Of a stretch of DNA of 64,000 bases, positions 1-11,000 are shown piece after piece (the stretch's first letter is position 1; each line of letters starts with the position of its first letter). The notes beneath the pieces are model-generated. The model was not told the DNA's origin. It did not search any database and worked only from the letters and a program-made list of their open reading frames with translations. The stretch spans positions 11,718,001 through 11,782,000 of the forward strand of contig NC_079884.1 in assembly GCF_029227915.1 (NCBI RefSeq), given 5' to 3'. Source of the stretch: Hydractinia symbiolongicarpus (lineage: Eukaryota; Cnidaria; Hydrozoa; Anthoathecata; Hydractiniidae). A program made the translations under genes and the position numbers.

Positions 1-2083
1 ATAACATTAGTTCCATGGCTTCATAGATATATAGCTCTCGCCCTCTCAAACAAACACACTGGTGAAATTTACAAAATTAAAAAAAAACTCTCCTCTTTAA
101 TATATTACCTCCAACCAAACGTTCTTTTTAATACTAGCACTTGCGTATCAAGTTTGAATATGCAATAAATGTTTGTCTCAACATTTACACTGCCAAAATG
201 CAACATTTAATGTCTGCTATGTATTCGCCATCCTTTTTCAATCTCTGTAAGAAACAAAAAATAGAAAAGATTAAATATTTGTGACGTAATTTCTAAGTTA
301 ATCTTCGTCACAGTAAAACTGAATTCAGACTAAGATCCAGTCCTGCATGTTAATTTCCTATCTCTCTTACTTCCTGCTTGATGAAATAAGGTAATAGCTA
401 CCTGCCTGCCATAATATTTGAAAATTAAGACGTCCAGATAAAACTATGGATGACTGCTAAAATCGCGATATTTTTTTCTTCCTTGTGCTTGACTATATTG
501 AATGTAAATGACAAGTTGATTGTTTAGAAAAACTAGACTTCAACCTGTGGAAAACCCATGGGACTTCGTCTTCGCTGCTCAGAGTACATACATACAACGA
601 CTTTTTGAATACCAGGGTGAGCGCTTAAGTTCAGGTAAACCTTGACACTCATCCAAGTGCAATAACAGTGAAGTGCTCACAGTGCGTTTCGGATGTAACA
701 TATTTTTTTTAAAAATAACCTTCCCACATATATATCTTCAACTTTGATTAGCTACAATAAAAGCACGAGCTACAGTTCGTCTTGTTACCCCGTTTAGCTA
801 AAACAGCGATACAGAAATTTATTTTGTGAAAAAGTTTTCAAAAATTTAGCCATTTAATCTAAATCTAAACCAGTCCCAGCATTTTTGTTGATAATGGTTT
901 AGTGAGAGTATTCAAAATTATGACCAGTTTCAATAAAAATGCAGCCTCATATTATGTTACAAAATTAATTGAAGTAGCTGCCATAGCGAATTTAACCATA
1001 GTGAAGTGAAAGTTTTTTACTCTTTAGTTAAAGGTTTAACATCGGTTTAGCACGGCTCAGGTTGGTAAGGATAACACGTAAAAATAATAATATTAACTAG
1101 GATGGGAAGCAGCAAGCTAGCTGGGAAGCAGTTGGCTAGCTGGCTGAATATGCTCTGCTACACCACAATCTACGTTTGTAACCAAAATCTTAATATTTGG
1201 TTTGGTAAGATATGGGTAAACACGTGATGATCTACTTATCCAAGCATGTAATAAAAATTCAGAAAATAAAAAGCGCAACAAAGAGAGACCTTAACAACAC
1301 AACATTCACAATGGCTGTCCTAACCCTAGCTTTGATATTTTCATGTTCCTTCATTAGCATGTTAAAGCTGCGAAAATTTATGATTGGTTATTCATAAAAA
1401 TCAGGGCTTGTGATTGGCTTACTACGCACGAGCGGTCACAAAAAAGTCAGTAAAAATATATCGCATTTTTATGCACAGACAGACGGACTACGGCTATTAA
1501 TAATATCAAGATATAGATAGTTTTGCTTATAGTAAGTGAAAGATGTTTTGTTAAGTGTGTCATGTCTTTGTTTACAACTGGACTGTATGGAATGTAGACT
1601 CCACCAGTTTCCGTTATCATAAAAAGTGTTTTTAATAATTTTCACTGAAAGCGAAATGTATGCTCAAAATGTCGTACTTCTCTTAGCCAATCACGTTTGG
1701 GATATTGTTCGTGTTAATAACAAAGGAGAATCGCAATCTAAAAAGAGTGGGAAGTTATCAACTAAGTCTTGAACAATGTTACTTGCAACAAACGTGTAAT
1801 CTCATTTTTTTTCTCTTAAAAACTAATTAAAATATTGTTATCTTTAGTATTTTATTTGATTGGAGATCATCTCTGTTAATTTTTGAACTCCCATGTTTGC
1901 TGTTGTTTAATTAAAGAAATAAAAGCTTTGTATTTATGCAATAATACATGCTAAAGAAAAAAAACCGAAGTAACTTCCACACAACATAAAATATATTTAC
2001 TGCAGTATGTATTGCTTCGTCCAAGAATTTATTATCATATAACTACATCACATGAATATTTTCAGACCAAAAGCGTGTGTTTC
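1..2083. other. Intergenic, no gene recognised
   Basis: AT-rich sequence with no open frame that looks coding. A small GCTAGCT-rich patch lies near 1110-1145. Positions 1400-1515 match the family C repeat found again near 53.8 kb and 56.5 kb: an 'atatatcgcattt' core followed by 'cacagacagacgga' and 'cggctattaa'. The promoter of the downstream C2-like gene should lie at the right end, but I see no clear TATA box. Confidence 0.5.
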
Positions 2084-2101
2084 ATGTTTTATCATCTTGT
2101 C

Positions 2102-3387
2102 ATGTTGATGGGTGATCTCGATGGTAAGTAGCTACCCCTCTGATTTGTTTCAACTTTTTTTAACAAGAAACAAACCAAACAAGATCTTAAGTTGTTTTGA
2201 ATTAAAAACATAACAACATTGCTGCCTATATGACGAATGTTTTTGTTATCCATACTATAATACTCGATGCCTGTCTGTTTGTAAGTCAAAGTATACCAAT
2301 CTTTTTCTTTAAAAACAGGAGTGTTTTTTAATCGAAAACTCCATTATGATTGCACCTATAATCATAGTAATAACCCCCTGTCCAAGGTAATTTTGAACAT
2401 GAAGGTGAGCCAGGATGCAAAAAAAATCAATTTGGGAAATATGTACGATGGTCGACGAACCTTGGAGATTTCGAAAATGTCTCAATACATCTTCAGGCTA
2501 TGGTTTTCTCAAACTGTGGTCGTTTGATGTTACTCTTTTTAATGTTTCCAATAGTAACCAGTATGCCATTGTTGTTGTTTTATGGCTCATAATTTTTTTA
2601 TCTAGGGTACAGAGCAGCGCTGATATTTTTATCATGTGTTTTGCTTATTATTTGTTTCCTTCCTGTCGTCCATCGAATAGCAGAAAAATGCTTAGAATTT
2701 TCCTTAAGCAACAAGCCGCTATATGAGGAGGTGGAATCTAGCGATGAAGACTCATTGAATGAATTCTCTCTGTTGGACAAAAAACACAGAGAAGAAGATG
2801 TGAATGAAACATCAGCTTTGTATACAAATTACTTTGATCATGTTGAAGAAATCAGAAACAATGTAGATACGCTAATCATAAAAAGTGATATAAATTCTAA
2901 CCCTTCACTGCACACTGTTCCTAAAACTTATCCAAGCTCTGCGGTGGAGAGTTGTCATCATGTAGAATTAGAAACACAAATGAAATATATCGAAGAAGAA
3001 AAAGAATTAGTCATTTTAATAAAATGTATTAACAACTTATTAGCACGAGAATATGGTGGTCCGGAGAAATTAAAATTCAGTTTAAAACTAAAACAATCAA
3101 AGAATAAACGAAAATACAAAAGAAAATATTGCACTGGCTATTTTAATATTTCAAATAACTTTGCTACAGAGTTACCGCCACCTATCCGTTTTCCTAACGT
3201 CTCATACACTGTGTTGTTGAACTGCACACTCAAGATAAAATTATTTGGTTCCAGACACAACATGTTATCTAAATCAGAGAAGCTGTTGGGTTGCATACAT
3301 GCATCTTTAGCTGGTTTATTTACAGGAGTAGAGAAAGAGGTGGCATTCACAAGATTTTTTTTACCTTTAGGAAAAGAAATAAGGTAG
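2102..3387 (+). CDS. Membrane-anchored C2-like protein, copy A
   Basis: Two-exon model. Exon 1 is 2102-2123 (donor G|gtaagt) and exon 2 is 2606-3387 (acceptor tctag), giving about 267 residues. Exon 2 opens with a hydrophobic helix (around residues 12-28, core ALIFLSCVLLIICFLPVV). An acidic linker (VESSDED) and a C-terminal region with synaptotagmin-like C2 spacing follow. Motifs shared with copy B at 27941-32956 are YGGPEK, LPPPxRF and LGC. Both copies are interrupted at the same place and phase just before the helix, which is the best support for the short first exon. The Asp clusters that bind Ca2+ in active C2 domains are not seen, so Ca2+-independent binding is likely. The start is uncertain: in-frame ATGs at 2084, 2102 and 2108 are possible, and 2108 gives an MG start like copy B. 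The function is unknown, and the C2 assignment is by eye. Confidence 0.6.
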
Positions 3388-3444
3388 TAGTTATACAAGA
3401 TACGTTGTTTTTCTTTTAGCTCTAAGCCTTTAAAAACCAGGTAG

Positions 3445-3450
3445 AATAAA
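3445..3450 (+). promoter_or_regulatory. Poly(A) signal of C2-like copy A
   Basis: AATAAA lies about 58 bases after the stop codon of the C2-like gene, on the same strand. Confidence 0.5.
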
Positions 3451-5954
3451 TTATTACCCCTCATGATATTCCTGTTCACCTTTTTGTAGAACAATGATTT
3501 GACGTCAATTTAGAACAGGCGGTAAAATAATGGCGAAAATTATGCGTTATTCTCGAGAGTTTAAATGTAAGCATTTTAGAAATTTAGAACGGACAAAGTG
3601 AATAGAACGAAAGCATTTTTAGATTGTAACCTTGATGCAGTGAAAACGTCTAAACAGCTTTCAACCTGTAAACCTCTTTGGGGTGCTGTTATTGACGAAA
3701 AAATGAACCCACATAACTACTTTACCTCCCCTGTTTGCAATACTAAGAAATGTGCAAGAAATACAAAGTTTTACAACGTTAAAGTTGCCAACAGGTATCT
3801 ATTTTTTAATTCTCGCAACAGTCAACGTCATGCAGTCATTTCAGTTTATCAAATATATTTTAATATTATTTGTAATAAAATGAATTACATAAAAAATCTG
3901 GTTTCAACCAGGGAAGAAGGACATTGTAAAAACTAACTAAAAATGAAAAAATAAAAACCATGTAATCATAAATAACTTTGACATTTGTTGATTTCGTCTT
4001 CACGTTCAATTACTGTTTGCACATATCCATGCATTACCTTTCCTTGATGGTCTTTCAAATTTCTTTTCGGAAGTTTACATCAGAGTTTCTTATAAACTTG
4101 TTTTCATACTTGATCTGGACAAGTGTCAATGTTGTTTGTGTTTAAAAGTTCACGCCCTACACCTCCCACAGGTACTGTATTATTTTATCCAAATTGGTGG
4201 ACATATTCCATTAACTCGCTTCGTTCTTTGATTTAGTTGAGGCGAATGTTCAGAGTAGTGATAAAACATTAGTATGTTAGCTATTTGTACAGATTTCAAT
4301 CCTCTCCCCTTTCTTGGAATTTTGTTATGTATAGTCGGTCCATATCATTATTTCGATGGAAACTCTAAGCATTTTTTTATCCTTCTCCAATTTCAAAGGT
4401 TATTGGAAATATAACATAAGCTGTTCTTTTATTTTTATGGTGATAGTTCGAAAAACCAAATTTTTCGACATATATATGGCAAGAAATTCCTTTGCCATTC
4501 GCTACTTGTTTATTTTTCCTATATGTACATTACTTTCATCTTGGTCTGAATACTATACCTGTCTCCTGTTGTTGTTCGGAATAATAGATTGTTGCATTAA
4601 ACACTTTCATGTACGCACATTAAATAGACACTTTCTGAACTTATTTTATTTATTCTCTTTGATGTGCCGCAACTTTCTTGGAAATATTGACAGAAAAATG
4701 GTTCAAATATTTGAGATCTTTGAATGAAGTGTAAATTCTCAAAAACATAGTAAAAATAAGTTTAATTAAATGAAATTAAATAAACGATATATTTCATCTT
4801 TGTTTGAAAGTGAGGCTCTTAAGGAAAAAAAAGTAAGTATGTGATTGTGATAGTAAAGCCACAAGTGTTTGTTTGTGATAATAATGCCACAAAAACAAGA
4901 CTTTCTGAAGCTAAAATGAGTTAACAAATTAATCCAACTCTAACTGAATTCAACGACAAGAAAAAATCTTAGATCAAAAGTTTCAAAAAACATGAAATTT
5001 CTGTTGCATGTCTACGTCTTCAGATCCCAAACAAAGGTGTGTTTGTGTGATTTTTACTCGTCTGTTAATTTTAGGGGCTAAAGCAAATTGGGGCATTGAA
5101 AGGAAGTCCGCTATAGAGAGGTGTCCGCTTCTACATACAGGTTTTGTCATGAAAGTTTTGCCGTCAAATTTAAATTCTTTCATGAGACATTTGTCCGTTG
5201 TCGACGAATGTTTGCTATATAGGATGTCCGCTATGGGTAGGTATCGATATATTCATACACTTCAAAGTATTTAAATTCTTTGAAAGCAGAGATCCGACAT
5301 TGAGTATATTTCCAAGCCAGCTAACAATAATTTTCAATTAATCACAGACGCGCTTTGTTCGGACTTAATTCTTGAAACCCAATTGTGCTGTAACTAAGTG
5401 AAAAAGAAAGGAAAATTTGTTCACTTAAAACATGTTTTGAGTTGCCATTATATCAATATAACGGAATTGGAATAAAAATATTAATAAACTGAACGAAGTA
5501 TATATGGTAGAAAGTTATGGCTAAAGAAATGACTTTGCAAATAACAGAGAATTATTATTTCTATTGCAATCTGCTGACGGAAACAAAAGCGCATGGCAAT
5601 GCTGCATCAGTTGAACATCACTGGTTACTTTGATATCGTGCCAAGGTTATTGTAACTTTAGCAAGAAAAACTAACATTTTTAACTTTTAATATTTAAAAA
5701 AAAGTCAAGTACAAACTAAAAAAAACCACCAGCTCAATCTGGTAACTGTTCAAAACACAATTTACAACATCTGACATAAAAGAAGAAATTTCTGAATAAG
5801 ATTAATTTTTCAGAAATCGTCTAGGGATAGTACTTTTGACGAATAATTTTTTACAAAACTTGATTAAAAAGGGTTTTCTCTTGTTGTGGATATGTAACAA
5901 AAAATAATACTATAAAAAATAATATAAAATATTAACAAAAAAATAAAAAAATGT
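3451..5954. other. Intergenic between C2-like A and the TRPM2-type gene
   Basis: No convincing gene. The longest frames here (3598-3936 and 4356-4727) have no recognisable domain and the composition of random AT-rich DNA. Positions about 5075-5240 carry a 'gtccgctat' motif repeated several times, with 'agaggtgtccgct', which looks like a dispersed repeat fragment. The 3' UTR of the TRPM2-type gene should extend leftward from 5955, but I found no AATAAA on that strand nearby. Confidence 0.4.
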
Positions 5955-8038
5955 CTAAAACTGTGCATTACAATGCATAGCGATCTTTTTCAAGTAATCT
6001 ATATATCGCCATCCGAGTGGAATTCGCGTCGATACATCCATCCATTCTAAATTAAGCTGTGATGCCAATTTCTGAAAAATAAATTAATCTTTCAAATCAA
6101 TTCATGTACTTAAAACAGCAAAAATATAATTATTTTGTCGTCTGATTTGGCCAAACAATATGTTCCAAATGGTTATGAAGAAATAATGAAAGTACCTTCT
6201 CCTTCAATGGATAAAGTATACCTTACGTTTTAAATATTTATCCGCCATTCACAAACTTTTATGCAAGCATGTGAGCATCAACAAATTGCAGAAACTGATA
6301 TCCAGATTACTTACACTTTCCAAATACTTTGAAATCACTCTGCCATCTTGATCATGATAATTAATCACAACACTCTCAATCCAAGCCTCATCTGTGTTTC
6401 GGGGATCTTCAATTGGACCGTTGTATAGCTACAAGACGTAAAAGTTTTAGCAAGAGAAAAGAAAAGCCTAAATTCACCTTCATTAACCCACTCTGTGTTG
6501 GATTAGGCATATTATAAAAAATCTAAAGATCTTATAAGATTTCTATTTTCTTACCTCAAGTCCATGACTTAGTATTTCTTGACAACGTTCGGCATAACTG
6601 CTCTTTCTTTCATCATCAAGCCAAAGACCCTTATCACTTAAAACTTCGACGTGAAAGAGTGCGCTCAGTATTGGGGGTATCAGTTCTTCTTGACGGTGCG
6701 ATTCACATTTTGTTACAGGTCCCTGAAAGACAAAAAGTACTAAATCATTGCATAAAAACATATAAAAATTATAGGCATGGTTTGTGGTGATATAATTTTG
6801 CTGGTAAGACTACTTTCAACAACACCCACACTTGTTTAACTATCGGAGTATAAAAGAACTTCTTTAATACGTCCATGGTTTAAAAGACTTAGAACAAAAT
6901 GTTGGTAAATTAAACCGGCGTTTAATGTAGAATTTGAAATATGTGTGTCACCCTAAACACAGCTGTGACTCCCCACTAATCGCTTACAACTTACAATTGG
7001 AATGTTGATGGTGCCAGATTTTGTTTCTTTCACGACAAGAACTTGAAGGATTTTTAAACCACTACTTCCGATCTCAATACCGGTCAAACCTGGTTTCCAT
7101 CTAAAAATAACAAGATATTAAAGGAAGTTGTCCGAGGATTTCAAATTATATGATTTAAAGCAACTTTAATAATACCTTGTGAGAAGTGTTTCCACGATTT
7201 CGTTCGGTCCGAATGTTTTAAGCAAACCTTTTCCTGCAACACCAGTTCTACCGCGAGGATTGCTAAATTGTAGAAAAAGTTATATTTAAAAAGTTTCTCG
7301 ATTGAAATCATCTAACATTTCCTTAAAGAAACATATTATGAGCATATACCGTGGATGATCAGAATCTGTATCATTTGATGGAAAGAATGTCTTTGGAGTG
7401 TTTGGTTTGTAATCCTCAAATTCAACCTGCGCAAAAAAAATGTGATGTGTGATATTTTTTTGCTAAATTACGCATTTCAATTTTTTTTATTTTTTTTTGA
7501 AAAAAGTATTTGAAAGTTAACAAACGTTACATATTTATAAAACACAGCATAACTTTGCCATTTCACATTTTTGTTTTATTGGTAAATCCCTGAATGAAGG
7601 TTTTTCCTGGATTAAATATTGTAGAACTCGCATTCCTTCAAACTCAATTATCACTATTAAGCGGATACTACGTGAAGTAACAACCTTTTCTGCTTAAACT
7701 TCTTTGTGGCTCAAATTTATAAAGCAACTGGTTTAAAGGTTTTTTTATCACAGTTGTATGATAATTTCGATATTATTCATCACAGTCATGTGCAAGAAAA
7801 TAATCAATCTGCTCTTTTTTATTATCAACGAGTGAGAGAATTTTCAACTAAGCTGTAGGTTGCAACCACGTGGTTTCATTGATGCCGTATACATATGTAA
7901 TGTTACCTCCCAAGGTATATTTTCTTCATTCACGAATACTCTTTTTGTATCTGTCAAAGGATAATGTACATCTGCTTTCAGAGTAGTATGAAAGTCACAT
8001 GCAGATGCAAGCCTTTTACGCGTATCTCCTTCAGGTTC
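5955..8038 (-). other. TRPM2: TRPM2 exons 24-30: NUDT9-H domain
   Basis: Residues about 1212-1477. The stretch matches the NUDT9 homology domain along its length: NIPWEVEFEDYKP, HPRNPRGRTG, KGLLKTFGPNE, TRWKPG, LKILQVLVVKE, EDPRNTDEAWIES, then a C terminus ending HCNAQF. The Nudix box region (GPVTKCESHRQEELIPPILS) keeps only G and the first E. The REUXEE acidic residues are replaced, so ADP-ribose hydrolysis is unlikely while ligand binding could remain. The stop codon is at 5957-5955. Confidence 0.9.
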
Positions 8039-11000
8039 CTATAATCAATGCAGAGTTTTTATTGAATCACGAGACATTTTTTACAGAAAGAGTATGGCAT
8101 CAACAAGGTGTATTTGTTGATGAAATAACCACACTAAAACACACTAAAATTCATTTTGTGAAACAACAGACACGTGTTAAAAAGCAAACAACAGATCTTT
8201 ATCAAGTGATGCATTTCACAGCGTAAAAAATACTCAAATATTGTTAGAAGAACACTAACAATGTTGGCGACAAAACCAGCTGATGGTCTAATGCTTAAGG
8301 GTCGACGTTATGTATAGCGCATTAGTGGTTGTAAATCGCGTTTGAATAATGAGGGGGTGTAACCTAAATTAATACTTTCTACTTAGGAATAGGTGTGGAA
8401 AGGCTTGTTTATTTTTCTAGAAGATAAAAGAGTAAAAAGTCTTGAATATGAAATTTAATGTTGATGTCAATTTGGAAATAAACGAAACAATATTTTTATG
8501 AGTGCGTTCATCGTATATCAAAAAAACAGTTATAATCTAATATTTTAATGCACTGTTTACACGAACCTTCATTATTATTCCTTTCAACTGATCTTCGATT
8601 AAGTTTAGTCTCGACGTAAGTTCTGGATGTAGTTCATCTTGCTTTTCTTTTTTCTCGAGACGTTCACGACTAAATGCAAAAGTTGTCGTAGAAAACATAT
8701 GTCGTTATTTTCGCGGCTAAACTTTAATTCGCATTCAACTTGCTGAAAATAGACAATGCTAAGTAGACGAACGTAAAAATAAAATAATGCAGTATTTATT
8801 TCAACATACTTCTTCTTTTGTTCTTTTTCTTGTTTTCGCAACTGTTTTTGCTCTTCTTCCATACTCAAACAAGTTATCAGACATTCTCTCTCAAAACCAA
8901 ACAATTCATCTTGTTCGTCTATTGTAAAATCTGACCAAACAAAAAAAAAGCATTAGGCATACAGACAACACGGCCACTGGCAATCAATATTACACTTACA
9001 AGACGGAAATGCAGCACAAGTTTTTAAAATACGTTTACTTACCACTGGTCTTTTTAGGTCGAGACAAACATTTTGAGTTCAAGAAAGTCGTGGCGAGGAC
9101 ATGAATGTTTGGGAACAAAGAGAATGGTAGAGGAACTGCAGAGCGGTTCTGGTACTCTTGCATTGTAAAATATCGATTGAATTTCCAAATCTTTCTCGAA
9201 TCACCTTGAACGCCATCGTAGATGTAACTAAACGATCAAAGTGAAGAAGATTGTAATAAAAATAATATGTAAAGTCTGTTGCAACGTGAAGTTTATTGTT
9301 GCAACGTGAAGTTTATTGTTGCAACGTGAAGTTTATTGTTGCAACGTGAAGTTTATTGTTGCAACGTGAAGTTTATTGTTGCAACGTGAAGTTTATTGTT
9401 GCAACGTGAAGTTTATTGTTGCAACGTGAAGTTTATTGTTGTAACGTGAAGTTTATTGTTGCAACGTGAAGTTTATTGTTGCAACGTGAAGTTTATTGTT
9501 GCAACGTGAAGTTTATTGTTGCGACGTAAAGTATATTGTTGCAACGTGAAGTATATTGTTGCAACGTGAAGTTTATTGTTGCAAGGTGAAGTTTATTGTT
9601 GCAACGTGAAGTTTATTGTTGCAACGTGAAAAGTTTATTGTTGCAACGTGAAGTTTATTGTTGTAACGTGAAAAGTTTATTGTTGCAACGTGAAGTTTAT
9701 TGTTGCAACGTGAAGTTTATTGTTGCAACGTGAAGTTTATTGTTGCAACGTGAAGTTTATTGTTGCAACGTGAAGTTTATTGTTGCAACGTGAAGTTTAT
9801 TGTTGCAACGTGAAGTTTATTGTTGCAACGTGAAGTTTATTGTTGTAACGTGAAGTTTATTGTTGCAACGTGAAGTTTATTGTTGCAACGTGAAGTTTAT
9901 TGTTGCAACGTGAAGTTTATTGTTGCGACGTAAAGTATATTGTTGCAACGTGAAGTATATTGTTGCAACGTGAAGTTTATTGTTGCAAGGTGAAGTTTAT
10001 TGTTGCAACGTGAAGTTTATTGTTGCAACGTGAAAAGTTTATTGTTGCAACGTGAAGTTTATTGTTGTAACGTGAAAAGTTTATTGTTGCAACGTGAAGT
10101 TTATTGTTGCAACGTGAAGTTTATTGTTGCAACGTGAAGGTTATTGTTGCAAGGTGAAGTTTATTGTTGCAACGTGAAGTTTATTGTTGCAACGTGAAAA
10201 GTTTATTGTTGCAACGTGAAGTTTATTGTTGTAACGTGAAAAGTTTATTGTTGCAACGTGAAGTTTATTGTTGCAACGTGAAGGTTATTGTTGCAAGGTG
10301 AAGTTTATTGTTGCAACGTGAAGTTTATTGTTGCAACGTGAAAAGTTTATTGTTGCAACGTGAAGTTTATTGTTGTAACGTGAAAAGTTTATTGTTGCAA
10401 CGTGAAGTTTATTGTTGCAACGTGAAGTTTATTGTTGCAACGTGAAGTTTATTGTTGCAACGTGAAGTTTATTGTTGCAACGTGAAGTTTATTGTTGCAA
10501 CGTGAAGTTTATTGTTGCGACGTAAAGTATATTGTTGCAACGTGAAGTATATTGTTGCAACGTGAAGTTTATTGTTGCAACGTGAAGTTTATTGTTGCAA
10601 CGTGAAGTATATTGTTGCAACGTGAAGTATATTGTTGTAATGTGAAAAGTATATTGTTGCAACGTGAAGTTTATTGTTGCAACGTGAAGTTTATTGTTGT
10701 AATGTGAAAAGTTTATTGTTGCAACGTGAAAAGTTTATTGTTGCAACGTGAAGTTTATTGTTGCAACGTGAAGTTTATTGTTGCAACGTGAAGTTTATTG
10801 TTGCAACGTGAAGTTTATTGTTGCAACGTGAAGTTTATTGTTGCAACGTGAAGTTTATTGTTGCAACGTGAAGTTTATTGTTGCAACGTGAAGTTTATTG
10901 TTGCAACGTGAAGTTTATTGTTGCAACGTGAAGTTTATTGTTGCAACGTGAAGTTTATTGTTGCAACGTGAAGTTTATTGTTGCGACGTAAAGTATATTG

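Noticed and set aside
3598-3936. 112-codon open frame after C2-like copy A
   Set aside because: Begins without ATG (GTG) and lacks any family feature. It lies beyond the poly(A) signal of the gene.
4356-4727. 123-codon open frame
   Set aside because: Phe/Ile/Leu-rich translation of AT-rich DNA, no domain, no splice context, no paralogue.
8605-8755. Reading from 8755 straight through as an extra TRPM2 exon (QVECELKFSRENN)
   Set aside because: It forces a frame that stops at 8605 before the NUDT9-H exons. Splicing at gtatgt (8809) to the acceptor before 8669 keeps phase and family similarity.
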